A stretch of DNA of 64,000 nt, from the NCBI GenBank assembly GCA_964036045.1, contig OZ038384.1, forward strand, positions 42,698,704-42,762,703. The letters are read 5' to 3'. Position numbers and translations under genes: made by a program. Position 1 is the first letter of the stretch; each line of letters starts with the position of its first letter. Source of the stretch: Eutreptiella sp. 'Long Island Sound 2002' (lineage: Eukaryota > Euglenozoa > Euglenophyceae > Eutreptiales > Eutreptiaceae). Below are positions 51,264-62,902 of this stretch, piece by piece. A model generated the notes under the pieces. It was given only the letters and a program-made list of their open reading frames with translations, was not told the DNA's origin and made no database searches.

Positions 51264-53172
51264 CTAGTTGGCGACGCCACTGAATAGCCGCGGATAGGCA
51301 TTTATCAGGCTCTCCTTCAGCTCGGCAACCTTCGGGTTCTTCGGGGCCTCTTCAGCCGCTTGCTTCGGTATCGATACAACCGACCGCACTGCGGTATAGG
51401 CCTCTTCCGGGTCCGAGTCCGACTTCTCCTCGTCCGATATGCCGTCTTCATCGTCGTGGGGTGCACTTCCCACCGATAATCTTCGGAAATTTGCGGCATC
51501 AGCCGGGGTCTTGTCGCTACCGGCCCCCATTCTTGGAAAATCCCACGTCGGCGGGTCCGACCCAACTGTACCATCATATTGGTCCGCGATGTGATCCATG
51601 ATCCTCGCCACGACCTCATCCTTCTCGTACTTGCCGGTGACCAACATCTTGTCATCCCACCAATGCGGAGATGTGACCATGGCCCAACCCTTTTTTCGCT
51701 GCCACACGGTCGTGCATCCCCCTTCGCATGTAGTTGACGAGGTGGTCGATCTCGGCGTGGGACAGGACGTCAATGCCATCCATTGGCTGATCGGTCCCCT
51801 CCTTGAGCTCAAACATGACCCGCATGGGCACCGCCTCAACCCTACGGATGAATGCTTCATCACCTGTGGGCTGGGCTTGCGCCCCATCCACCAGGAAAGC
51901 CTTGGTACCCCACGCTTCACCCGGGGAGGGCATTGATAAACCCTTGGCGTTGATGAACAAGTCCTCCTCTGGCCGGAATGACATCTCGTTCAGGGTGATG
52001 GAATCCGGCGTCGATTTGAGACCTTCCAGCGGACATGGGCTGGATCCTATGCCAGTTATGACCAGGATCCCCTTCGCCCTATCCGCGACGATCTTCTCCA
52101 CCGTACGTCTGGTATTTTCCAGGGAGCCATGCCGATACATGGGCCCCCAGTTCTTCAAACCCCAATGCCTGTGCCAGGCTGAGTCTCCTCCATGCCAATG
52201 CCTCCTACACTTCCTTAAAAGTGGGGCATCCCGGGAAGAAAAGACATCGGTCCCGGGCGCTTCGGCTCCCAGCGTCTGGATCATCCTACCATACACCTGC
52301 GGCGCCATTCCATACTCCGTGAGCTGAACTCCGCGGTCTCCTCTGGACTTGGCACCCACAGCTTGCACCGCTTGGACGGTCCGATCCTCTTCCTCAGCAT
52401 TCCATTGGGATGATCCGCATGCATAGTCCGTGGACAGCCACGTAAGGCATTCATTATCCTCCCGGACCAGAGTTGCACGATGGGGAAGGGCTCCAATGGC
52501 GTTTCCCACCATGAAGTCATACCCCATGATCATATCCCAATCTGTAATGTCGGCCACATAGAAGTTCCCGGATAGAGTGCTTCTCTTCGCCAAATCAGGG
52601 CGGTTCAAGCGCTCATGCTCCCAGAATTCCATACTGATAGTGGCCTCATGGGTGCCACCACCCAAAAACTCTCCATTGGCCACCTTCAGGCGTACCGTTC
52701 TACGGCTGGGCTGCAGGGATTCCTCCTTGAACAAACCTCTCCGGACCAGGCTCACCTGGGCACCCGTATCCACCAAAACATCCAGCACCAACTCCTCTTG
52801 TCCGCACCGTACACACACCTCCAAGTGCAACTGCCGCTCGTCACCATGCGGTGTATGGACGACTCTCACGGCATGCAACTCTAGCACATCCGGGTGCATC
52901 AGGACTTCGAGGGTATGGTCACGGATGGTGTAGATCCTGGGCTTGTCCTGCCCGTCCACGGGGCTCTCCGTGGTCGCTCCTTCTTTCTTGCCACGTCCCT
53001 TGCCCCCATACACTTCCCTTGGCAGGGCGCTCCAGAGGTTGGGAGTGACAAAACTCAGTGGTTCTGGCTCTTCTGGAGCCTTCTTCGGCACCCTATGTGC
53101 CTTCGCCTTCTCTCGGATTCCACTGATTTTCGGAGGAGAGACCTCCGGGATCCCACTCCTGTGGGGGCTCCT
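51264..53172 (-). pseudogene. Aspartic protease and linker of element A pol
   Basis: Begins in frame immediately after the gag UAG. The protease centre is VLVDTGAQVSLV (DTG at about 52,765), followed by a typical flap region and MIMGYDFMVGN, a close match to the ILG-type block of retropepsins. The long frame stops at 51,652. A shift near 51,680 leads into the RT-proximal segment, which ends AYPRLFSGVAN before a TAG at about 51,264. The N-terminal extension (VPKKAPEEPEP) is shared with B. Function: processing of the Gag-Pol polyprotein. Confidence 0.92.
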
Positions 53173-56100
53173 CTAGACGTGGCCTGCCGCAACTCCCTCC
53201 TGCTGCGATCCGCTCAGACTTCGTCCACCACGTTGCTGGGCTTTGGGTTCCTCCAACGTCCTCAACATGTCCTCAGCAACCTCCTCAATCGACCTCACGC
53301 GTCGGTCTGGGCCGGGTCCTCCACCATAGCCTTTTGCTCCGCCTTTCCCTTGGCCCTTTCCTTGGCCTTTTCCACCGTCTCCGCCCTTTGCCTTGCAATC
53401 AGCACTTCGTTGCTCCTTGGGCTTCTTGTCGGGATGGGCGGCGAAGTAGGTCTTCTTGTCTTCCTCATATACCTTGCAATGCCGGTGGTCATGTGCATGG
53501 TGGTTCCCCTTGCCGTAACAGACCCAGCAACCGTTGTGCTGTGATCTGTACTCGCGGAACGAGAGCGGCGGGTTCCCGATCCTCCGCGGTTCCTTGCGTC
53601 CCTTGGACCTTGGGTCCAGTCGGTTCCACCTGGACCTGTCCTGCCCATGCTCCTTCATATTGTGCGCTACGTTTGCGAAGAAGTGGGCTTCTTCATGATC
53701 CTCTCAGGTGGTCGCGGTCCAGAGACCTTGGCCGCTTCCACTCCCTTCCTCCGCGGTGCCGACCGTGTCCCCCTGGACCTCTCGGTGTTGGCGATCTTCC
53801 CGATGACCTCGTTGTCCATGGCCCTGTCGATCCTGCACGTGGGCCTCGCTCTTGGCGTTGAGCTTCAGCTCCACCGTGATGTACTTCACGATCTCGTCCA
53901 GGCTCATGCGGGCGAAGATGACCTGCATCCTCAGCGGCTCTCCGCGCCTCCACTCCACGTTGTTGAGGCGGATCAGCCTTTGCCCCATGGTGTCGCCGAA
54001 TACCTCCACGTAGACGGCATTCTTCAACCCCGACATTCGGCTGGGCTCGCCGAGGTTTAGCCGGAAAAACTCCATTATTCCGGCGTGGGTGTCCTCCGAT
54101 GCCATGATCCGTACGGCCACGCGCTTCTTTGCTCTCTTCATCTCCTCATCCTCCACCCTTCTCTTCCAGTGCCCGGGGAGGACGTCCTTCAGCAAGTGTG
54201 GGATCTCGCTGGCCTCATTCCAGTCCTCCACCACCTTGAGGCTTCTTCGGTACTTGCGGATGTACCGAATCCATTCCCGGACCCTCAATTCCCCGCGCTC
54301 CAGCGGCAGCGGAATGGACCACAAATCCTTCAACTTCTGGTTGGGGGCGTCCACTCGCTCCTCGTCCTCCAACCACTGGAGGCAGGCCTGCTCCGTCTGG
54401 ATCAATCCCTCGCGGATCTGATCCCTGAGCTCCTCCTTCAGGTCCTGCGCCAGCCTGTGTGGGAATGTCCGACATACCCACTTGTCCCTTGGCGCTCCCT
54501 TCATCTCGCCGACGACCTCCTCGGCGAAGTCCTCCCAATCCAGGGTGAAGTCATCCAGGTTGGAGGGGTTGCCATCGTAGTAGGGTATTTTGATTCCCCT
54601 GAGGTCGTCAATCCTGATGGCGTCTCCGACGTCCGCAGCCACCACTCCACCAAGACGGATACCACCTGTGGCCGGGGGGTGTGAGTACACTCCCCGTACA
54701 TCCCTCTCCTCCATGGAGTGCGGTCCAGTTGGGCCTGAACCCATGAGGTGTGGGATGCGGGAGGGACTTGCTCCACCGGCTGTCCATATCCCCGTAGTGG
54801 GGTCCTTCACCTACAGGTTTCCGCCTGGATGGCCTCGACCATATCCGTCGGCCCTTCCCATGGTTCGCCCCTGCATGGTCTGGCTCTGGATCTCCTCTTC
54901 CGCATAAACTGCATGGGCAGACGCAGTGGTCGGTGGATCCTGGGCGGCATGGGACATCTGTACCGTCAGGCTCCTCGGGTCCTCGGTTGCGTGCTCTTCC
55001 CGCATGGACCCAGTTGGTGCCGTATGCTCCCCGAGCATTACGGATTCGCTGAACATGGGAACCAACGGCAGCGCAACCGGGTCAACACGCGGAGCGCGTA
55101 AGGTGCCTCTGCAGGGCCGCCCATGGGTTTCTCCATGGCGCCCCTGATGGTCTTAACCCGCTCCACCAGCTCTGCCGTTGCCGGCCTTGCCGGGAGCTCC
55201 GGACCCAAGGCGAGGGGTTGTAACTCCTCTAGCCTTCTCAGGCGTCCCGACATGTCGTCCACCAGGTAGAGGAGGCTGTCCACCACTCGCTGCTGCTTCT
55301 GCAGGGCCATCTCCAGCTTCTCCCGGTACCGGTCCTGCTCCGCTCGCAGCTCCGCCATGTCTCTCTCCGCTGCCGACTGGTCATCCAGGATTCCCGCGAT
55401 GTCCTCCTCTAGGCCGTCCTTCTGGTTTTCCAGACGGTTGAGGTGCTGCACGATGGCGTCAATCCCCATCTTTGGGTACTTGCCGATGAGGAAAGATACG
55501 TGCTCGCAGTGGCACTCAACGTGCTTTCCACCTGATCCGGCGCATCCCAGGGTTCCCGGCGCCTCGGACTCCTCCGCCATGGGTGTGTTGCCCATGTTAT
55601 CCCGCGTTGGCTCCGTGTGCCGGGCCACAGGCGCCGTTCTGGCTCTGGTAGGCCTCTCCAACGCCTCGGCGTCATGCTCCAGGCTGGGTTCGGGGGCCGA
55701 GTGCGCCCTTGTGGGCGGTATGGCCATCTCCTCAAAGTCCAAAGGGAAAGCGGTCTGATAGCCATCGGAATGCCCCTCGGAATCTGCAGCTGACCACAGC
55801 CTGACTGGGCTGGGATCCGTCTCCATTGCCCTGGCTTCCGCCGCGGGTTTTGGGGACCCGCGCTTCCGGTAACGCCGGGCTCTGCCGTTGCTGCCAGTCT
55901 CCTCCAACTCCTCCGCAGCGGAGCGGAGATTGCAAGCCTTGCGGCATTGCCTTTCACACATGGAGGCCAGGTCCTCCATGTCTAGCCCATGTCCTGCAAG
56001 GGCTCTCCGTTCTGAGCATCTTTGCTCTTCTCGGGCTTCCCAGTCCGGCGTCGACTCCACGGACTCGACGATTCGCACCCGGAGCGTCCTTGGGCAGGGC

Positions 56101-56249
56101 TCATGAGGGCCCAGGTCCCCGGTGCGGCGGTAGGGGGCAGGTACTCCTCTGCTACCAGAAAGAAGGTCCCTACCAGGACCGGCCCCTGCTGTACCCCTTC
56201 CACCATTTCCTGTCACTCCTATGGTCTTGCTTCTCACCAGGTTCTGCAT
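53173..56249 (-). pseudogene. Gag of element A
   Basis: The ATG at 56,249 lies in the 5' LTR, 92 nt before its end, and the frame passes through the PBS (encoding GSRG). Order: basic N-terminus, a Cys-containing segment, a predicted coiled coil (QNAIVQHLNRL-like region to about residue 360), then a capsid-like region (YYDGNPSNLDDFTLDWEDF). The C-terminus has a zinc-knuckle-like CWVCYGKGN with several His and a final Cys, and a Gly/Lys/Gln-rich stretch. Compared with B there are frameshifts near 55,080 and 53,700 and a Trp-to-TAG change at about 54,811. It ends in TAG 53,173-53,175 with pol open in the same frame. Confidence 0.88.
56146..56157 (-). other. Primer-binding site of element A
   Basis: TGGTAGCAGAGG in sense, directly after the LTR. 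It differs little from the TGGTATCAGAGC site that many plant LTR elements use with initiator tRNA-Met. The same site is present in B. Confidence 0.85.
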
Positions 56250-57514
56250 GATCTTGCCCTATCCTGCACAATTTCCCACAAAATATAGTAAAATATGGCT
56301 CCTTCACGCAAATCCTGATCCCTTGCAATAACCAACTCCCAAGTGCAATAGCTCCAATCCACTGTGGGCTTCCGGGGGCGTTTGAGTTCCCGCGTTGACA
56401 CTCAACAACTCCTTTCAACAAGCCGGTCGTCTCACGGTGCACACAAAGACACGGGCGTTGGGCATGTACACAGAATTGCACGAATAGAATAATGGAAAAA
56501 AACTGCCCTGATATTGGCATATGAACACAAATCAAGCAATATTGGGGAAAGAGGTAAACATACGCAATCACAGCCATAGACCCCTCATTCCCTGGACTCA
56601 AGACCTTCCCTTGACTCGCCAACATGATGCCCTGAACCCAGTCAAATAAGATGGCTAAAGGCCATGTGTCAAAAGTCACTACACAAACCCCAAAAATGTG
56701 TTCCCTCCAAAGCCTCTAAATCCTAGCCCAATAGGGGAGGTGGCGTGTGATGGCCTAGAGTGGCACTCCGGACCATGCCCTACCCTGACATAGCTTTGGC
56801 CTGACTTGGAGTCGATTGGGCTTGGAGAATGGCCCCATGAAGATGACCTCATAACATAGCAAAATTAGGCAAATCACACCATAATGCCCAAAATTCAATT
56901 ATATACTCAAAACTACACACGGCAAGTATTCAAATGCTCCATGCATGTGCCAAACCGGAAAGTAATATACAAGGGTGATATGGACCAAAGGTCCATGCCC
57001 AAGAATATCCCAACATTGGCTCCCAAACCCCTCCGGATATATACATGCCATGCTTCACAAGTCAACTCACGAAATTGAGACCTAATTTTATGAGGCCTCA
57101 TCTGCCACGCCAAAGTGACCACGTGATCCGGCATATGGTGAGGTGCAACACCGAAGCATATGCCAACATATAAGCAACACACCATAGTTCACGGATCTCT
57201 AGGCCCTTTACTGTTAGCCGACCAGTTGAGCACATAAAATTCAAAAATGAGCATGAAATGAGGTCAAAAACATGCAAATATTGCCAAATTCAAGATAATC
57301 ACAATAGTATATAACTTCGCTCACCCATGGTTTCAACATATGGTTCAAAACACAATTGCTTGGGACCATTTGCAAACAAGCTCCCGACTTGGATCCCCAC
57401 ATGGACGCATGGGGACTCCTTCGAACCTCCTCCCGACATGCACCATGAAAATGGGAAAATTGCTAGTGGCGCTTGTGGGTCGCTCCGTAAGCCTTCCCAC
57501 ATGCACTATATGTG
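56158..57514 (-). mobile_element. 5' LTR of element A, truncated by element B
   Basis: Matches the 3' LTR at 21,655-23,011 with scattered substitutions and small indels. It breaks off after ATATGTG, exactly where B's LTR (TGAAGCC) begins. The missing 1.1 kb should resume (CGGTAGACTT) after B, outside the window. Confidence 0.9.
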
Positions 57515-59878
57515 TGAAGCCGGTTCGGACCCCCGTGGCCATCTTGGGGTCACTTGGGGTGTGTATCTATGTGCCGGCAAGCCGCCATTGGCTGATATCA
57601 TACTCTCCCATCCACCTGACCTAACCCGATGTGATAGTGTGATAGGTTTGGCCATTCCGGCTATGAGCGGCCATATTCAGTACCGAGGCACCGCCAGCGG
57701 AGATTTATATATCGGAATATCAGGAATCAACAGGGTTTTATTATCATAATGTTTCCGTAATTTTCCAGCCCTTCGTTCTGATGGTCAATGTATCGGCGAC
57801 TGTCGGTTGGCTCGCGATTTTGCGTTAACCGATTGGTTAACTTTTATTTCCTGATATTTTGGCGGATACTCCGTTGAAGGGTCAGATTTCATCAGCAAAG
57901 GGTTCGTTGCTTCCGCAATTTTCTAAATAAGCACTCGAAATTTTATTCTGAATTTTTCGCGATGTCGAAATCGGATTTTCGACTTCGACATCGCCGCACT
58001 TGATTTGGACTTCCTCGAATGGTCATACTCCTTTCCCTATGCCCGAATCAGGTTTCCCTTATATTTGCCACCCATTTGACTTGGAGATATAAGGGAAACA
58101 AAAGTGAATCGTGGGACCACTTTGAAGGACCATATCTACGCGCGAGTGTGAGGAAAGAGAATAAGGAAGGTTGGGTTGTAAGCGCCTTGGTCTCAACTTA
58201 ATTTGGGAAGCATCAAACGCCTTTGGTGTGTACACATGCCCGATATAGCAAGGGATAATGGTCAAGAGGGTATAAAGTGATAAATAACTCTTGGACCGTG
58301 CAACCGAACATTTTATTGTGACTTTCGAGTGTACCGCATGAGTGTTGGGGTTGCATAGCAACTTTCCTTGGGTTCCTACGTATTTTTAACGTGAAGTTAT
58401 GTCAATGGAGGGACATGGCATATCATGGTGGGAGCCATATTTTGAGGGTATGTGTTGTATGCATGGTATATGTTTGATATGCTCATGCCCATGTTATATA
58501 TCTTCGTGTGGCCGAAGAGAAGGGGAGCCATACATGACAAGGGCCTTGCCCATGTCCCAATTGTGGAATTCAAAGCGCTAGACCAAGTCTACCGCGTATG
58601 TATTGCTCATGGTATGTTTGACAAAGAGATCCATGGGTGCACTCCCATTTTCATGCTGCATGTAGATATTAGTGGCGAAGGTATCTCCATGCGCCCGATT
58701 GGGGATTCAAGTGGGGGAATTGTTCGCAAATGGTTCCAATCATTTGTGTATTGAACCATGAGCGGATATCATGGGTGAGCATAGAGATATAGTATCATGA
58801 CAACTTTGTATTTGGACATATTTTCATGTTTTTGACCTCATTTTATGCTCATTTTGGTGTTTTATGTGCTCAACTGGTCGGCTAACGGCAAAGTGCCTAG
58901 AGATTCGTGAACTATGGTATGTTGCTTATATGTTGGCATATGCTTCGGTGTTGTACCTCACCATATGCCGGATCACGTGGTCACTTTGGCTTGGCACACG
59001 AGGCCTCACAAAATTAGGTCTCAAACTCATGAGCTGACTTGTGAAGCATGCCATGTACATAACCGGAGGAGTTTCGGAGCCAATGATGGGATATTCTTGG
59101 GCATGGATCTTTGGTCTATATCACCCTTGTATATTACTTTCCGGTTTGACACATGCATGGAGCATATGAACATTTGCCATATGCATTTTTGAGTATATAA
59201 TTGATTTTTGGGCATAATGGTGTGATTTGCCTGATTTTGTCATGTTGTGAGGTCATCTTCATGGGGCAGTTCTCCAAGCCCATTCGACTCCAAGTCCAAC
59301 CAAGGTTATTTCAGGGTAGGGCATGGTCCTGAGTGCCACTCTAGGCCATGACACGCCACCTCCCCTTTTGGGCTAGGATTTAGAGGCTTGGGAGTGAACA
59401 CATTTTTGGGGTTTATGTAATGACTTTTGACATGTGGCATTTAACCATCTTATTGGACTGGGTTCAGGGCATCATGTTGGTGAGTCAAGGGAAGGTCTTG
59501 AGTCCAGGGAATGAGGGGTCTATGGCTGTGATTGTATAAGTTACCATCTTTCCCCAACTTTGCTTTATTTGTGTTCATATGCCAATTTCAGGGCTTTCTT
59601 CCTTGGTGCAATTCTTGTACATGCCCGCCACCGTGGGAATACCGGTGTGCTGAACGAAGGCCCGCAGCCTGATTTGGATTGTGAATTGGGTTATTGCTAT
59701 ACTTGTGGGATCTGGTTGCTGTTCAGGGTTGAAGGAGGATTACATTTTCTATATTTTTGGATTTGGACCCTGGATTTTGAGGATTTGGAGAAATGCAATC
59801 ATTGATCCGGAGCAAGTCAGCAGGGGTGACAGGCGGAAGGGGCACAGCGGGGGCCGGTCCTGGTAGGGACCTTCTTTA
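57515..59878 (+). mobile_element. 5' LTR of element B (2.36 kb)
   Basis: Starts TGAAGCCGGTTCGG and ends CTTCTTTA before the PBS. It is the reverse complement of A's 3' LTR (24,091-21,655) along its whole length, with more divergence than between A's own LTRs. As in A, the gag ATG is inside it, 86 nt from its end. Confidence 0.9.
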
Positions 59879-62800
59879 TGGTAGCAGAGGCTTACCTGCT
59901 GCCCCTACCAACCGCCGACCCGGGGACTTGGGCCCTTATGAGCCCTGCCCAAGTACGCCCCGGGTGCGTATTGTGGACTCGGTGGAGACCACGCCGGAGA
60001 TTGGAGCCATAGAAGGACCGAGACGTTCAAGAGCATGGCGAACTCCGGAAGTTGAAGCCCGAAGAGAAGAACGACACTCGGGAAGAGGAGGACGTGACAT
60101 GGAGGACCTGGTCTCCATGTGTGAGCGTCGCTGCCGAAAGGCATGCAACCTCCGCTCCGCCGCGGAGGACTCTGATGAGGCTTGCCATTCAGGCAGCAGT
60201 GGAGGACGGGCCCGGCGCTACCGGAAGCGCGGGTCACCCAAGTCCGCGGCAAGGGACGCCGGGGCTATGGACACGGACCCCAGCCCGGTCAGGCTGTGGG
60301 AATCTGAGGGGCACTCCGAGGGCTATCGGACAGCCCACGAGCCACCTTCGGAGCCGGAGATGTCCGCGCCGATCGCCAGGGCGCATACGGCCCCGGAGCC
60401 CGCCCTGCAGCACGACGCCGAGGGCTTGGAGAGGCCAGCCAGGGCCCGGACGGCACCTGTGCCCCGGCACACGGGACCAGGGACGGACGCCATAGGCGAT
60501 ACGCCCATGGGCGATGAGTCTGAGGTGCCGGGAACCGCGGGTTGCGCTGAATCCGGCAGAAAGCACGCTGCGTGCCACTGTGAGCACGTGTCCTTCCTCA
60601 TGGGCAAGTACCCGAAGATGGGGATGGACGCCATCGTGCATCACCTTGACCGCCTGGACAACGTCAAGGATGCCCTAGAGGAGGACGTCGCGGGGATCCT
60701 GGACGATCAGTCGGCCGCGGAGAACCACATGGAGGAGCTGCGAGCGGATCAGGCCCGGTACCGGGAGAATCTGGAGCTGGCCCTGCAGAAGCAGCAGCAA
60801 GTGGTGGACAGCCTCCTTCACTTAGTGGAGGACATGTCGGGACGCCTGAGAAGGCTAGAGGAGCGACAGCCCCTCGCCTCAGGTCCGGAGCTCCCGGCAA
60901 AGCCGGCCGCGGTAGAGCTGGTGGAGCGGGTTAAGACCCTCAGGAGCGCCATGGAGAAACCCATGGGCGGCCCTGCAGAGGCACCATACGCGCCTCCGCG
61001 TGTTGACCCGGGTGCGCTGCCGTATGTTCCCCTGTTCAGCGAATCCACAATGCTCGGGGAACACACGGCACCGACTGGGTCCATGCGGGAAGGGCACGTG
61101 ACCACGGACCCGAGGAGCCTGACGGTACAGATGTCCCATGCCGCCCAGGATGTACCGCTCACGACGAATATGGCAGTCTATGCGGAAGAGAAGATCGAGA
61201 TCCAGAACCAGACCATGCAGGAGGGAACCATGGGAAGCGCCGACGGACATGGTCGAGGCCATCCAAGCGGAGACCTGTGGGCGAAGGATCCCAATACGGG
61301 GATATGGACGGCCGATGGGGCAAATCCTTCCCGCATTCCAAACCCCATGGGTTCAGGCCCAACTGGACCGCACTCCATGGAGGAGAGGGATGTACGGGGA
61401 GTGTACTCACACCCCCCGGCCACAGGTGGTATCCGTCTCGGTGGAGTGGTGGCTGGAGACGTCGGAGACGCCATCAGGATTGACGACCTCAGGGGAATCA
61501 AAATCCCCTATTACGACGGGAACCCGTCCAACCTGGATGACTTCATCCTGGACTGGGAGGACTTCGCCGAGGAGGTCGTCGGCGAGATGCGGGGAGCGCT
61601 GCGGGACAAGTGGGTATGCCGGAAATTCCCACACCGGCTGGCGCAGGACCTCAAGGAGGAGCTGCGGGATCAGATCCGGAAAGGATTGATCCGCACGGAG
61701 CAGGCCTGCCTCCAGTGGCTGGAGGATCAGGAGCGGGTGGACGCTCCGAATCAGAAGCTGGAGGACCTGTTGTCCATTCCACTGCCGCTGGACCGCGGAG
61801 AGTTGCGGGTCCGGGAGTGGAACCGGTATCTGCGGAAGTACCGCAGATGCCTCAAGTTGGTGGAAGACTGGAACGAGGCCAGTGAGATCCGCCACTTGCT
61901 GAAGGACGTCCTCATGGCAACTGGAAGAGGAGAGTGGAGGACGAGGAGAAGAAGAGGGCGAAGAAGCGCGTGGCGGTGAGGATCATGGCGGCGGAGGATA
62001 CCCATGCGGGTATCATGGAGTTCTTCAGGAGGAACCTGGGCGAACCCAACCGGATGTTGGGCCTGAAGAACGCCGTGTACGTGGAGGTATTCGGGGACTC
62101 CATGGGGCAAAGGTTGCTGCGCCTCAACAACGTGGAGTGGAGGCGCGGGGAGCCGCTGAGGATGCAAGTCATCTTCGCCCGCATGAGCCTTGACGAGATC
62201 GTGAAGTACATCACGGTGGAGTTGAAGCTCAATGCAAAGAACGAGGCCCACGTGCAGGATCGACATGGACAAGGACAACGAGGCCACCAAGAAGACCGCC
62301 ATCATCGGGAGATCCAGGAGGACACGGCCAACTCCGCGGAGGATGGTAGTGGGAGTGGCCAAGACCACTGGTCCCGGGGGGATCACGAGGAGGCCCATTT
62401 CTTCGCGTTTGTGGCGCACAACGTGAAGAACAATGGGCAGGATCGGTCCAGATGGAGCCAGGTGGGACCCAAGAAGGGCAAAGAGCCAAGGAGGATCGGG
62501 AACCCACCGCTCTCGTTCCGAGAGTACAGGTCTCAGCACGACGGGGGCTGGGTCTGTTATGGCAAGGGAAACAACCATGCACACGACCATCGTCAGTGCA
62601 AGGTGTATGAGGCGGACAAGAAGGCCTACTTCGCCGCCCACCCCGAGAAGAAGCCCCAGGAGCAGCGGATTTCCGATTGGAAGGCGAAGGGCGGAGACGG
62701 GGGAAAAGGCCAAGGCAAAGGCCAAGGAAAAGGCGGAGGAAGAGGCTATGGAGGTGGACCTGGCCAAGACCGACGAGTGAGGTCGATCGAGGAGGTTGCT

Positions 62801-62902
62801 GAGGACATGTTGAGGAAGTTGGAGGAACTCAAAGCCCAGCAACGTGGTGGACAAAGTCCTGGCGGATCGCAGCCGGAAGGGGCTGCGGAAAGCCAAGTCT
62901 AG
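59793..62902 (+). pseudogene. Gag of element B, one frameshift
   Basis: The ATG at 59,793 is within the LTR. The frame of 728 codons runs through the PBS (GSRG), a Cys-rich segment near residue 110 (CERRCRKAC), a coiled coil at about 285-380 and a capsid-like region at about 565-720 (YYDGNPSNLDDFILDWEDF). Near 61,915 a one-base difference from A shifts the frame, and the protein continues from 61,934. That second part has a knuckle (CYGKGN plus His/Cys) that has lost the first Cys present in A, a Gly/Lys/Gln stretch and a closing acidic helix, stopping at TAG 62,900-62,902. Apart from the single shift it is intact. Confidence 0.9.
59879..59890 (+). other. Primer-binding site of element B
   Basis: TGGTAGCAGAGG, identical to A's site and directly after the LTR. 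Confidence 0.85.

Larger units (their letters stand above)
21655..57514 (-). mobile_element. Element A: Ty3/gypsy chromovirus, nested and decayed
   Basis: Read on the minus strand: truncated 5' LTR (57,514-56,158), PBS, gag, UAG, protease, RT, RNase H, integrase, chromodomain, polypurine tract, 3' LTR (24,091-21,655). The pol order RT-RH-IN is that of Ty3/gypsy, and the chromodomain places it among chromoviruses. It is interrupted by the LINE (28,512-49,661), the Penelope-like insert (25,489-27,947) and, in its 5' LTR, by element B. Removing the insertions leaves about 11 kb. Several frameshifts and stops show this copy is not autonomous. Confidence 0.93.
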
